Shown here: in pieces, positions 43,915 to 53,345 of the stretch
Position numbering within the stretch: position 1 is the stretch's first letter
Layout: each line of letters begins with the position of its first letter
Assembly: GCA_947487155.1 (NCBI GenBank)
Contig: CANKVS010000001.1
Coordinates: 148,869-212,868 of the forward strand
Direction of reading: 5' to 3'
Source of the DNA: an uncultured Flaviramulus sp.
GTDB lineage: Bacteria > Bacteroidota > Bacteroidia > Flavobacteriales > Flavobacteriaceae
Length of the DNA stretch: 64,000 nt
Translations under genes and position numbers: made by a program
The notes under the pieces: model-generated
What the model saw: the letters and a program-made list of their open reading frames with translations, nothing else
Told to the model about the DNA's origin: nothing
Database searches by the model: none

Positions 43915-44715
43915 TTATAATTTTACAGCTGTATAGACATAATCTCCGTGTCCTTTAAAATATTTACCCAATGTTTTCCCTTCTTCTTCACTTAATGCCT
44001 CTTTCATAAGCTCAGTATTTCTATCAAACATCTTCCCTAATTCGTTTAAAGAATCTAATAATACTGCTTCATTAAGATCTCTTTTATCTGCTCCCCATGC
44101 ATGGATACTAGGATAATACCCTTTAATATATTCGTTTTTATGAATTACATTTTGTACAATTTTTTTACGTAATTCAACAAACTCTTCTCTGGTTCCATCT
44201 TCTGGAAAAGCTAATTTGTTTTGTCGTAAATATAAAACCATATCTCCTTCTGGTGCAGCAGGTAAAACTTTAGCTCCAGGTAAAGTAGCATAAATTTCGT
44301 CTGAGTGATCATTGGAAAATGCAGAGTTCATCTTCTTTAAAAAGGCCTTTCTAGCCTCTTCTTCTGGCCATGCCTCTTTTTCTAACTCAGTATTTCTAGC
44401 TGCTGCTTTATCAAGAGCCTCCCAATTAGGATAAGATTGCACATAGAGCACTTCGTTACTATTCTCAGTTAATAAATGTGTATAATAATAGGCGCCCGCA
44501 ATGAATTCATTTTTACTAGTAACCTTGTCCATATATTCTTTCTCAACAGCTTTCCATTCGTCCATGGTACTGTTGTTTTTACTATTCCAATACATTTTGG
44601 TTACTGAAATGTATTCTGGTCTTTTAGGAGCATCCTCTTGAGCAAAAATAGACATAGGCATAAGCAACAAAAGTATGACTAATGTTACTGCAAAAAATCG
44701 GTTGATTGTTTTCAT
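43915..44715 (-). CDS. Exported hypothetical protein, possible tandem ABM-like
   Basis: 266 aa with a signal peptide (VTLVILLLLMPMSIFAQED). The mature part falls into two halves of roughly 110 residues with similar composition and helix-strand alternation (NEVLYVQSYPNWEALDKAA ... and GDMVLYLRQNKLAFPEDG). No family is recognised by eye. Single gene with its own terminator. Compare the protein at 39961-40731, which has the same size and layout. Confidence 0.6.
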   Translation of the reverse strand: MKTINRFFAVTLVILLLLMPMSIFAQEDAPKRPEYISVTKMYWNSKNNSTMDEWKAVEKEYMDKVTSKNEFIAGAYYYTHLLTENSNEVLYVQSYPNWEALDKAAARNTELEKEAWPEEEARKAFLKKMNSAFSNDHSDEIYATLPGAKVLPAAPEGDMVLYLRQNKLAFPEDGTREEFVELRKKIVQNVIHKNEYIKGYYPSIHAWGADKRDLNEAVLLDSLNELGKMFDRNTELMKEALSEEEGKTLGKYFKGHGDYVYTAVKL

Positions 44716-44890
44716 AATCTTTTAATGTTTAAATTAGTTATATAGTTTAAAATTAAACTCCATTTAAAATGATTATGGGACAATAAACAAGGTTTAGGAC
44801 AACCTTTTTTCGCTATAAATGAATTATTTAGGGGAATAAGAGAATATAAATATACAATAAAAAACTTTTAGGCTTAAAACATAAGCTATT

Positions 44891-45253
44891 TTAAATCAAA
44901 CTGTTTCTCATTTTTTTGGTCATGCCTTTAACTACCATATCATAAGAATGGTCTATAAGTTTAACTACAAGTTTATGTTTTAACTCCCCCGTGTATAAGG
45001 AAATTGTATTCCAATGTTTATTGCTTACATAAGGTCCAGCATAAACACTTTTATAAGTTTCTCTAAGCTCTAAAGTGTATTCTGGATCACATTTTAATGT
45101 AATGGTAGCCTCTCCGCTTTCCCATTTATTTAATGGCGCTATAGCAAACATTTTATTTAATACTTTAAAGACAAGCGTATTTTCATCAAAAGGAAAACTA
45201 TCTGATGTTGCTTTTTTACTTAAACAGTAATTTCGAAGTTCTTCTATGTTCAT
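44891..45253 (-). CDS. MmcQ/YjbR-family protein
   Basis: 120 aa. MNIEELRNYCLSKKATSDSFPFDENTLVFKVLNKMFA followed by GPYVSNKHWNTI and a closing helix SYDMVVKGMTKK is the YjbR/MmcQ (CyaY-like fold) pattern. The family probably binds DNA or is structural; its function is unknown. It follows the DUF4230 gene by 3 bp on the same strand. Confidence 0.85.
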   Translation of the reverse strand: MNIEELRNYCLSKKATSDSFPFDENTLVFKVLNKMFAIAPLNKWESGEATITLKCDPEYTLELRETYKSVYAGPYVSNKHWNTISLYTGELKHKLVVKLIDHSYDMVVKGMTKKMRNSLI

Positions 45254-45256
45254 AAA

Positions 45257-45868
45257 TTAGCTGTCCAATTTCTTAATATTACCTTCTTCTAATTTTAACA
45301 ACGAATAATCTAGCTTCCACCCTATAGTTTCAACAATGGTTTCCATAAGTAAAATGGTTTCTAAAGCTTCTTTTTGCGCCACTTGTATTAAACCACTTTC
45401 GGGTATTTTATCTGTAATATGCTGTTTTGCTTCGGTATGCAAATCGGTTAAATCTGTGGCTTCAAATTTATTGAATAATCCATCAGACTTATCATAATAA
45501 TTTAAATTGGTTTCTATAGATAACACTTCGGGTTGTGGAAAATGCTTTAATACAATTTTCTTTTTTTCATTATCAGCTTCCAAATTAATTTTAGATAAAT
45601 CGTACCCAACATAAGCTTTAGCATTTATAACAACTAAGGCTTTCTTCTTACTAGAAATGAGTTTTAAAAACTTTTCCTTAACATCTTCGTAATGATAAAT
45701 TTCAGCAAAATCACCTTCTACAGTTATAAACTTACAAACGGTTTTTATTTTATCTAAAAGTAACACCGATTGCGAATTAACCAATTGCTTTTTCTTAATA
45801 GATTTTAGGTAAGTAACAATCCCTAAACTAGCTAAAACTCCGATAACAATTCCTAAAAAAGCTTCCAT
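45257..45868 (-). CDS. DUF4230-family membrane-anchored protein
   Basis: 203 aa. It has an N-terminal anchor (AFLGIVIGVLASLGIVTYL) and a soluble domain with FAEIYHYEDVKEKF, SKKKALVVINAKAYVGYDLSKINLEAD, and a long C-terminal helix (LIQVAQKEALETILLMETIVETIG), matching DUF4230. The function is unknown. It lies 3 bp after the cyclase gene and before yjbR, so the three are an operon. Confidence 0.8.
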   Translation of the reverse strand: MEAFLGIVIGVLASLGIVTYLKSIKKKQLVNSQSVLLLDKIKTVCKFITVEGDFAEIYHYEDVKEKFLKLISSKKKALVVINAKAYVGYDLSKINLEADNEKKKIVLKHFPQPEVLSIETNLNYYDKSDGLFNKFEATDLTDLHTEAKQHITDKIPESGLIQVAQKEALETILLMETIVETIGWKLDYSLLKLEEGNIKKLDS

Positions 45869-45871
45869 TTG

Positions 45872-46618
45872 TTACATAATTTTATATAAAATAGGTTTAC
45901 TTGGTGAGGCATCATTCTCGAAAGGTGCAATTTGCAGGTTTAAAAAATAACAGCCATCATCTACCGTGTTTGGCACATAAATAAGCTCCGTTATGGTTGC
46001 ATCCATTCTTATTTTTCCTTTGGTATTCCAAAAGGCATGGTGTGCTAATAATTGGCAATCATCCTTTTCTTTATCTACACTAGGCAAATCTATTAGTAAA
46101 TGCTTTACACCTTTTTCGCGTAAATAAATGGCAGCATCTTCTAACAAATATGGCGGGTTGGTATTAGAATATTGCATCGACATTTTTTCATTAGTATTTG
46201 GAATAGTTCTAATAACTATAGCATCTCTTTTCTTATTTCCTATAGCAAATTGCAATTGTTTTTTAGAAATTACAAAATCGCCATTAAGCTTTTCTGGAGC
46301 AACGGTAACCACTTCTGCTAAAAAGAAAAATTGTTTTAAATTTTTATTTATTGAATGCACCTGCTTTGTTATATGACCAACACATTCGGTATGTGTGCCG
46401 TGTGCATGCGGATTAAAAGAAATATTATTAAAATTTACACAAGCACCTTCTACAACACTGGTAATCCACTCTCCATCTTTTACAGGTTTTATTTTAGGTT
46501 TTTTAACACCCCATACATTAACGTTATCTTTTGAGGCTCTTAATGGCATTGAAATATCTATGGGTTTAGATAAGTCTATTTGAAGTTTTTTTGAATTGAA
46601 TTGAATTGTAGCTAGCAT
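45872..46618 (-). CDS. Cyclase/kynurenine formamidase-like metal-dependent hydrolase
   Basis: 248 aa. The metal-binding motif HGTHTE (residues about 74-79), the preceding NPHAHG and the sequence LLIDLPSVD are typical of the cyclase-type formamidases. The family cleaves N-formylkynurenine or similar. ATG at 46618 is used as start because the longer frame begins with TTG. It lies 12 bp after hemW and 3 bp before DUF4230. Confidence 0.85.
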   Translation of the reverse strand: MLATIQFNSKKLQIDLSKPIDISMPLRASKDNVNVWGVKKPKIKPVKDGEWITSVVEGACVNFNNISFNPHAHGTHTECVGHITKQVHSINKNLKQFFFLAEVVTVAPEKLNGDFVISKKQLQFAIGNKKRDAIVIRTIPNTNEKMSMQYSNTNPPYLLEDAAIYLREKGVKHLLIDLPSVDKEKDDCQLLAHHAFWNTKGKIRMDATITELIYVPNTVDDGCYFLNLQIAPFENDASPSKPILYKIM

Positions 46619-46630
46619 ATTCAAATATAA

Positions 46631-47833
46631 TTAAATCATGAACAATTCAGATGCGATTCCGTCAACTAAAAATTTACCTTTTTGCGTTGTTTTTAAAACA
46701 TTGTCGTTACGAGGAGTTAGCAACGAAGTAATCTTTTCAAACGGAACAGATTGACACACGTCGTTGGCAATAACCAATAATCCTTGGTTTATAAAATTCT
46801 TTGAACCCTTTTTTAGATGATTAAGGTACTCTACGCCAAAATCGTTTTCAATTTTATACAAAGAGACGCCCCAAATGGTTCTGAGCCCTGTCATTATATA
46901 TTCGTTAAATTGATCTTTAATAGATAAAGTTTCAACAGTATTTGGTAATTGATTATTTTGAATAGATTGTATGTATTTTGAATTATTTGCAACATTCCAA
47001 CTGCGCTGAGTGTTATTAAATGAATGTGCCGAAGGACCAATACCCATATAGGGTTTACCTTGCCAATATGATGTATTATGCTTCGAAAAATAATTAGGTT
47101 TCCCAAAATTAGAAATCTCGTAATGCACAAACCCTTCTTCTTTTGTTTTTTCAACTAAATGATTAAAATGTTGTAAGGCTAAATCTTCATCAATTGGTGG
47201 GTACGTTCCTTTTTTTATAAAGGTGTCTAACGCCGTTTTAGGCTCAACAGTTAAAGCATAACTAGACATATGGTTCACGTTAAAACTAAAAGCTATTTCT
47301 AGGTTTTTGTTCCATTTTTCCAAACTCATATTTGGAATTCCGTAAATTAAATCGATGGTAATATTATTGAAATGACGTGTTGCTTCTTCTAAACAAACTT
47401 TTGCTTCATTGGCATTATGCGCACGATTCATGCTTTTTAAATCGTCCTCAAAAAAAGATTGAACACCTATGCTTAATCTATTTATTCCTATACTTTTTAA
47501 TCCCTTATAAAACTGTTGACTTCTACTACGCTCTGTCAACAAATCATCAGGATTTGCTTCGAGTGTTATTTCAGGGTTGTCAATAACATTATAATTTTTA
47601 TAAACTTCAGCAATCAATAATCGTAATTCGTTAATCGTCAATATAGATGGTGTGCCACCACCAAAATAAATGGTTTCAATAGGCTGATTTTGGAGTTCTT
47701 TTTTTCGTAATTCTAACTCTTTAATAAGTGCTTGAATTAATTCATCTTTCTTTTTTAAAGATGTTGAAAAATGAAAGTCACAGTAGTAACATGCTTGCTT
47801 GCAAAATGGGATATGGATGTAGATTCCGCTCAT
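46631..47833 (-). CDS. hemW: HemW-like radical SAM heme chaperone, with repeat-derived insertions
   Basis: 400 aa. The radical SAM CxxxCxxC motif is CKQACYYC (residues 11-18), followed by IYFGGGTPS. The family is about 375 residues, so this one is longer. LTERSRSQQ after NPDDL and KITSLLTPRNDN near residue 375 have no place in the family. Their DNA (47518-47535 and 46701-46733) matches dispersed repeats at 41028-41044 and 62628-62715. Both insertions are in frame and lie outside the radical SAM core, so function may persist. Downstream gene is the cyclase. Confidence 0.88.
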   Translation of the reverse strand: MSGIYIHIPFCKQACYYCDFHFSTSLKKKDELIQALIKELELRKKELQNQPIETIYFGGGTPSILTINELRLLIAEVYKNYNVIDNPEITLEANPDDLLTERSRSQQFYKGLKSIGINRLSIGVQSFFEDDLKSMNRAHNANEAKVCLEEATRHFNNITIDLIYGIPNMSLEKWNKNLEIAFSFNVNHMSSYALTVEPKTALDTFIKKGTYPPIDEDLALQHFNHLVEKTKEEGFVHYEISNFGKPNYFSKHNTSYWQGKPYMGIGPSAHSFNNTQRSWNVANNSKYIQSIQNNQLPNTVETLSIKDQFNEYIMTGLRTIWGVSLYKIENDFGVEYLNHLKKGSKNFINQGLLVIANDVCQSVPFEKITSLLTPRNDNVLKTTQKGKFLVDGIASELFMI

Positions 47834-47920
47834 TTAGTTTACAGTATTCAGTCGCAGTTTGCAGTCAGTTAAAAATTCCATATTATTATTTAGTCATTTA
47901 TATTAAAAACTGAAAAGTGG

Positions 47921-47940
47921 ATTCCTGTCTTCGCAGGAAT
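47921..47940. repeat. Short palindromic dispersed repeat between ruvC and hemW
   Basis: ATTCCTG-N6-CAGGAAT, with GGATTCCTGTCTTCGCAGGA as the core. This hairpin-forming sequence is a common short intergenic repeat in Bacteroidota as I remember it. Only one copy is evident in this window. Confidence 0.4.
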
Positions 47941-47973
47941 GACAAATAAACGACTAATCGAAAAACAAATACC

Positions 47974-48528
47974 CTATTTCTTAACCCTACCTTCATTCTG
48001 CTTCACAAAAGCACTCCATCCTGAATAACTTTTACCAACAGTAACTCTTCCTGAATTATAAAAATGACAAACAGCAGCTGCTAAACCATCGGTGGCATCT
48101 AAATTTTTAGGCAAGGTTTTTAGTCCCAATAAACTTTGAAGCATTTTTGCCACCTGCTCTTTACTTGCATTCCCATTACCCGTAATTGCCATTTTTATTT
48201 TCTTAGGAAGGTATTCTGTAATAGGTATCTCTCTACTTAAACCTGCTGCCATGGCAACACCCTGTGCACGCCCTAATTTAAGCATACTCTGTACATTCTT
48301 ACCAAAAAACGGTGCTTCAATAGCCATTTCATCTGGGTTATGCGTATCAATAAGCTCGATAGTACGCTCAAAAATAAGTTTCAGTTTTAAATAATGATCG
48401 CTATACTTTTTTAAATCTAACTCGTTAAGCTGTAAAAACTCCATCTTTTTCCCCACTACTTTTATGAGCCCAAAACCCATAATAGTTGTCCCAGGATCTA
48501 TGCCTAATATAATTCTTTCTTTATTCAT
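47974..48528 (-). CDS. ruvC: Holliday junction resolvase RuvC
   Basis: 184 aa. The first catalytic Asp is in [14 protein letters not shown] (residues 9-22), the Glu in [10 protein letters not shown] (about 69-78), and two further Asp residues in [12 protein letters not shown] (about 143-154). The set matches RuvC, which cuts Holliday junctions made by RuvAB during recombination. Single gene. Confidence 0.95.
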   Translation of the reverse strand: MNKERIILGIDPGTTIMGFGLIKVVGKKMEFLQLNELDLKKYSDHYLKLKLIFERTIELIDTHNPDEMAIEAPFFGKNVQSMLKLGRAQGVAMAAGLSREIPITEYLPKKIKMAITGNGNASKEQVAKMLQSLLGLKTLPKNLDATDGLAAAVCHFYNSGRVTVGKSYSGWSAFVKQNEGRVKK

Positions 48529-48611
48529 GTGCAGAAATTAATCTTATTTTAAAGGTCACATGTAACATCTTAATCATCATATTTTTTATAGTATTTTTTC
48601 TAAGGTTTCTA

Positions 48612-49250
48612 TTAATCGCAATATTGACATCCACTTAGTGAAATAGAAGCGCCTATGGTTATGGTTAAAACATTTCCGTTAAACGATCCAAAGCCATTAG
48701 CCTCTGGGTTAAACGCTTTACCCAATCCTAATATATATGAAGCATCTAAGTATACCGAGAGTTTATCTGAAACGCCATAATGAAATTCCATGCCAGCCAT
48801 AACATTTAAAAACGAGTTATCATTTTGAGTATAATTCCCTAAAGGTTTAATAGTTGAAAATCCAGGGCCACCATGAACAAATGTACCTACACGCTGTGGT
48901 AAAAAACTAAATATTTTTGATGCGTCGTAAACCAATTGCGCATTAAGTCTGGTATAATTAACTTTAAAATCTGGTGTGTTATTTAAATTAGAAAAACGAT
49001 TATATCCAAAATCCAATTTTGCACCAAATTGGGGTTTAAACATATATTGAATGCCTAAATTAATACTTGGAAAGTTAATTGATTTTGCTTCAAAATTACT
49101 AACAAAACCATTTGCAGACGGACTATTAACACCCAAAGCAAATTGCGTTTTAACAGTACTGGTGTTACTTTGTGAAAACCCTAAAAAACTAAAACTCAAA
49201 AAAATTATTGAAAAGAATATGCGTTTATAAATTTTAAAATTGGAAGTCAT
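48612..49250 (-). CDS. Outer membrane beta-barrel protein
   Basis: 212 aa with a signal peptide (IIFLSFSFLGFSQS) and alternating hydrophobic beta strands such as FGAKLDFGYNRFSNL and LSVYLDASYILGLGKA. It resembles OmpA-like or OmpW-like porin barrels without a peptidoglycan-binding C-terminal part. It is divergent from the flippase gene at 49287. Confidence 0.75.
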   Translation of the reverse strand: MTSNFKIYKRIFFSIIFLSFSFLGFSQSNTSTVKTQFALGVNSPSANGFVSNFEAKSINFPSINLGIQYMFKPQFGAKLDFGYNRFSNLNNTPDFKVNYTRLNAQLVYDASKIFSFLPQRVGTFVHGGPGFSTIKPLGNYTQNDNSFLNVMAGMEFHYGVSDKLSVYLDASYILGLGKAFNPEANGFGSFNGNVLTITIGASISLSGCQYCD

Positions 49251-49286
49251 ACCAGATTATTGGTTTAATTTGCAGGTATTATTTTT

Positions 49287-50258
49287 ATGATAAGTAATAC
49301 GTTACCATACAAAACTAAACAATTCTTTTTTGTACTTATTAAATTAAGTATAGTAGTTGCTGCATTTTATTTTATTTTCAAAAAACTAACAAATAACGAG
49401 GCATTACAATTTTCCGTTTTTGTTAATTTTTTAATCAAAAAGAGTCTTTTTTCATTAAAAAACATCACTTTTTTACTTTTTTTAAGCCTTTTTAATTGGT
49501 TTTTCGAAATTTTAAAATGGCAAACTTTAGTGTCTTCCATAAAAAAAATCACGTTTAAAAATGCTCTTGAACAAAGTTTAGGCGCCTTAACAGCGTCTTT
49601 GTTTACGCCAAATAGAGTTGGAGAGTATGGGGCTAAAACAATCTATTTCGGCACACCATATAGAAAGCGTATCGTGCTAATAAATCTATTAAGCAACATG
49701 CTTCAAATGGCAGTTACTACTACTTTAGGGGCTATTGGTCTGTGTTTTCTAATTATAAAATATAATATTGTTATAAACTATTATAAACTAATAGGTGGTA
49801 CTGCTGTTGGTTTAATACTTGTTCTTTTAATTGGTTTTGGAATTAAAAATAGTAAGCTTACTATTAAAAGTTTTTCATTAGAAAAAGTAAAAGAATTTAT
49901 CATATTTTTTCCTCGAAATAAACTTATTTTAGGGTTTTTACTTTCACTAATTCGGTATGCTATTTTTTCGTTTCAATTCTATTTTTTATTGCAGATTTTT
50001 GGTGTAGACATTAGCTATTTAAACGCGATGATTATTATAACGTCCATGTATGTATTAAGCTCTATAATACCTTCTATATTTATTTTTGATGTTGTTATTA
50101 AAGGAAGTGTTGCATTATATGTATTCTCATTTATAGGCGTTAACGAACTCACTATATTAAGTGTTGTTACCCTAATGTGGTTGTTTAATTTTGTGCTTCC
50201 AAGTATATTTGGCAGTTATTATGTACTCAACTTTAGTTTCCAAAAAAACGAAGATTAA
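49287..50258 (+). CDS. Flippase-like LPG-synthase TM domain protein
   Basis: 323 aa with about eight membrane segments and the family-like NALEQSLGALTASLFTPNRVGEYGAK (residues about 91-116), typical of lysylphosphatidylglycerol synthase/AglD transmembrane domains, which move or modify lipids. It is directly followed (2 bp) by a glycosyltransferase, so both probably build or export a lipid-linked sugar. Confidence 0.8.
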   Translation: MISNTLPYKTKQFFFVLIKLSIVVAAFYFIFKKLTNNEALQFSVFVNFLIKKSLFSLKNITFLLFLSLFNWFFEILKWQTLVSSIKKITFKNALEQSLGALTASLFTPNRVGEYGAKTIYFGTPYRKRIVLINLLSNMLQMAVTTTLGAIGLCFLIIKYNIVINYYKLIGGTAVGLILVLLIGFGIKNSKLTIKSFSLEKVKEFIIFFPRNKLILGFLLSLIRYAIFSFQFYFLLQIFGVDISYLNAMIIITSMYVLSSIIPSIFIFDVVIKGSVALYVFSFIGVNELTILSVVTLMWLFNFVLPSIFGSYYVLNFSFQKNED

Positions 50259-50260
50259 CT

Positions 50261-51406
50261 ATGGTTTTAATTAGCATCGTTATAACATTACTATACTTAC
50301 TTCTAATAGGAAGTTTTGTTTATGGGTTTAATACAGTTGAAGTTTTTAAGCTGAAAAATATTAAATGTAAAACCAAATTTTCAGTAATTATTCCTTTTAG
50401 AAATGAAGCTGAAAATTTACCAGAATTACTAAAGTCTATAGATTATTTAAAATACCCAACAGGCTTGTTTGAAATTATTTTTGTTGATGATGATTCTGAT
50501 GATGATTCCGTTAACATTATTAAAAAAATACTCGATACAATTGCGATAAAAACAGGAGTCACTCAAACCAATATATCGATTATTAAAAATGAAAGAGTTT
50601 CTAATTCCCCAAAAAAAGATGCAATAACAACGGCTATTAAACATGCAAAAAATGAATGGATAATAACAACAGATGCCGATTGTGTATTACCAAAATATTG
50701 GCTAGATAGTTTTGATGAATTTATTCAAACAAAGCAGTGTAAATGTATTGTTGCCCCTGTAATTTATACTCCAGAAAACAGTTTTTTAAATCGCTTTCAA
50801 TTACTAGATATATTAAGTTTACAAGGCGCTACTATTGGCGGTTTTGGTATTAAAAAACCTTTCTTATGCAACGGTGCAAATTTCGCTTATCAAAGAGAAA
50901 TATTTGAGAAATTAAATGGCTTTGAAGGTAACGCAAATATTGCTAGTGGCGACGACATTTTTCTATTAGAAAAAGTTATAAATAAATACCCCAATGCCGT
51001 TAATTATTTAAAATGCGAGCATAGTATTGTTACTACTAAAGCACAACTATCATGGACAAGCTTAAAAACACAACGCATTAGGTGGGCAGCAAAAACAAGT
51101 GCTTATAATAATTGGTTTGGTAAATTAACAGGCGTAATAGTTACATTAATGAATGCGCTGGTTATTATTCTAACGTTGTTGGTTATTCTTAGTGCTTTCA
51201 ATCTAAAAATTCTTATTTATATTTTAATTATTAAGCTTAATATAGATTTTTATTTAATCTATAAATCGGCTTTATTTTTCAATCAAAAAGCAGTTTTAAA
51301 AACGTTTATATTAGGTTTTTTAATCTATCCGGTTTTCAGCATTTATATTGCTTTTTTGTCTATGTTTAAAGGCTATAAATGGAAAGGTAGGCGTTTTAAA
51401 AAATAA
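50261..51406 (+). CDS. Family 2 glycosyltransferase with membrane segments
   Basis: 381 aa. The GT2 nucleotide-sugar site has VIIPFRNEAENLPELLKSI (residues about 38-56), FVDDDSDDDS and TTDADCVLP, and the closing acceptor region QRIRWAAK. Membrane helices lie at the extreme N-terminus and near 290-370. It may attach sugars to a membrane lipid whose transport is done by the flippase-like partner just upstream. Confidence 0.88.
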   Translation: MVLISIVITLLYLLLIGSFVYGFNTVEVFKLKNIKCKTKFSVIIPFRNEAENLPELLKSIDYLKYPTGLFEIIFVDDDSDDDSVNIIKKILDTIAIKTGVTQTNISIIKNERVSNSPKKDAITTAIKHAKNEWIITTDADCVLPKYWLDSFDEFIQTKQCKCIVAPVIYTPENSFLNRFQLLDILSLQGATIGGFGIKKPFLCNGANFAYQREIFEKLNGFEGNANIASGDDIFLLEKVINKYPNAVNYLKCEHSIVTTKAQLSWTSLKTQRIRWAAKTSAYNNWFGKLTGVIVTLMNALVIILTLLVILSAFNLKILIYILIIKLNIDFYLIYKSALFFNQKAVLKTFILGFLIYPVFSIYIAFLSMFKGYKWKGRRFKK

Positions 51407-51883
51407 TTATTCTACGTTAATAATAATGGGCAATTTAAACGTTGTAGTAACTTGTTTGCCTCTTTTACTTGCTGCAAAAATTTCTGGTAGCGAGTCTAAA
51501 CTTTTAATAAGTAAGGTTTTTATATTAGGAATTTGGGCTATAGTAAGCGCATCTACTTTAGCATCTAAAAGCGTTAACACTCCTTTTTCAGATAACTGAA
51601 ACTGTAAATCTATAGTATCATTAATATCTTGTGTTACAATAATGGCTTCCTTTTGTAAATACGTTGCAATATGTGTGTTTAAAACGCTTCCAAAACATTG
51701 TTGTTTTTCTTGTTTAGCAGTTAAAGAATCACATATTGAAAATGAAGGATACTCATCAACATCATTCCAATTAAAAGTTTGTAATTCTTCTTTTAAAATG
51801 GCTTCAGATGATGTTTTTTTCACATTAAAGTATTCGCAAGACGAAAGGGTTATAAATAAAAGAAAAACACAAATTTGCCTCAT
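51407..51883 (-). CDS. Lipoprotein with TonB-like C-terminal domain
   Basis: 158 aa with a lipobox LSSCEY (Cys at residue 16). The second half has the length and outline of the TonB C-terminal domain: VLTLLDAKVDALTIAQIPNIKTLLIKSLDSLPEIFAASKRGKQVTTTFKLPIIINV, similar to the repeats of the M56 protein encoded at 53282-56134. It is convergent with the glycosyltransferase, whose stop touches it. Confidence 0.65.
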   Translation of the reverse strand: MRQICVFLLFITLSSCEYFNVKKTSSEAILKEELQTFNWNDVDEYPSFSICDSLTAKQEKQQCFGSVLNTHIATYLQKEAIIVTQDINDTIDLQFQLSEKGVLTLLDAKVDALTIAQIPNIKTLLIKSLDSLPEIFAASKRGKQVTTTFKLPIIINVE

Positions 51884-51984
51884 AGATTAAAACTGAAACC
51901 GAAAAGTACAATTTTTTTGGTTTTTAAGTCAAGTTTAGCTTTTATATTATTCAAATCAAGACTATTAAAATCTTATAAAATATT

Positions 51985-53127
51985 TCAATTTTCCTTATTG
52001 TCTGCTTTAAGAAACTTTTCTTCTTTTAATGCTTCTAATCGATAGTTAACAAATTTTATAAAAGGGCTTTTTGGATATTTTATTTTAAAATCTTCATAAA
52101 GTTTAATTTTAGAATCTAAATCTTTGTAATATTCATCTTTGGTTCTTACCAAAAAGAATGGGGTACTTGGGTCTTCTGGGTTTTCTTTTAAAGATTTTTT
52201 TAATGCAACAATTGCTTCACTATACTTTTTTTGTTGATTCAATACTGTTCCTAATGTTCTATATTCTACATCCAATGGCTGATCTAATAGCAATAAGGCT
52301 TTTGAAATATGTTTTTCGGCATTTTTAAAATCCTGTAATCGTTCATAATACGTTCCAATAACATACATAGCTGTAGCATCATACGGGTTCAATTTTAGCA
52401 CTAACTTTCGTTGCTCAATAGCTTTTTCATATTCATATAATTGATAATAGCATAAACTCAATTTTTCGTGAATAAATTCTGAAGATTCTCCTAATTCAAT
52501 CAGTTTTTCAAACCAAACAACTGCATCTTCATATTGATGCCTTACATAATAATTTTGATCTTTTAAACTTATTAATTCTTTGTTATTGGTATAAGTTTCT
52601 AACCCCATATCAACATAATAATCAACCTGTTTATTACGCCCTTTCTTAAGGTGATGCTTAGCTATTTTATAAATGGCTTTTTGATGTGTTCTATCTAATT
52701 GAAATGCACTAAAAAATCTGTTTTGCGCTGTAGAATCTTTTAACTGCTCTAAAACCAATCCCAATTCGTAATGAAAATTTGGATTTTTATTATCGATATA
52801 AACTAGTTTATTAAAGACCTCTGAAGCTTTTTTAAAATGTTTGGTTCTATGTAAAAACTTTCCATAATCATACTTTAACAAAGTATTTTCTAGATTAGTC
52901 TCAACTCCCTTTTCGTAGTTAATTAATGCTTCGTCGTAATTACCAATAGCAATATACGCCTTTGCTATTTTATGATACACTTCTGGTTTATTATTATGTT
53001 TCTCGTATTCTGCAATAGCTTTACTATAATTGCCGTGGCTAAACAAACTGTCTGCAATGTTTAAAACCGAAGTTTGAGCTTCGGTTTTAAATGCAATTAA
53101 TAAAAATAAAAGAATTAGTCTAATCAT
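51985..53127 (-). CDS. Periplasmic TPR-repeat protein
   Basis: 380 aa with a signal peptide (LILLFLLIAFKTEAQT) and about eight tetratricopeptide repeats (for example GNYSKAIAEYEKHNNKPEVYHKIAKAY, ...NFHYELGLVLEQL and AIEQRKLVLKLNPYDATAMYVIGTYYE). TPRs serve as protein-binding platforms. It lies 2 bp after the end of the restored frame of the M56 gene, so it was likely its operon partner. Confidence 0.85.
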   Translation of the reverse strand: MIRLILLFLLIAFKTEAQTSVLNIADSLFSHGNYSKAIAEYEKHNNKPEVYHKIAKAYIAIGNYDEALINYEKGVETNLENTLLKYDYGKFLHRTKHFKKASEVFNKLVYIDNKNPNFHYELGLVLEQLKDSTAQNRFFSAFQLDRTHQKAIYKIAKHHLKKGRNKQVDYYVDMGLETYTNNKELISLKDQNYYVRHQYEDAVVWFEKLIELGESSEFIHEKLSLCYYQLYEYEKAIEQRKLVLKLNPYDATAMYVIGTYYERLQDFKNAEKHISKALLLLDQPLDVEYRTLGTVLNQQKKYSEAIVALKKSLKENPEDPSTPFFLVRTKDEYYKDLDSKIKLYEDFKIKYPKSPFIKFVNYRLEALKEEKFLKADNKEN

Positions 53128-53129
53128 AT

Positions 53130-53345
53130 TTATTTTTGAACTTGAAATATAATAGGTAGTGAATAAGGAACTGCTACTTTTTTACCGCGTTGCTCACCTG
53201 GAATCATTTTTGGCAATTTTTTTATAACCCGAACTGCTTCTTTTACCAATTCTGGATGTGAAGCTCTGGAACGCACATCAATTATACCGCCTTCTTTATC
53301 AATTTTGAAAATAACATTGATACGTGTTGCCCTGACAATTTTAAT
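53130..53345 (-). pseudogene. Frame-shifted C-terminal TonB-like repeat of the M56 gene
   Basis: The frame ending at 53282 changes abruptly inside SGQHVSMLF. Read in another frame, the same DNA continues as TRINVIFKIDKEGGIIDVRS and ends VPYSLPIIFQVQK with a TAA at 53130-53132. That is the exact pattern of the other three TonB-like repeats of this protein (RIHTVFKINEKG... to ...VPIIFQV). A one-base loss near 53325-53331 explains it. Confidence 0.85.
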
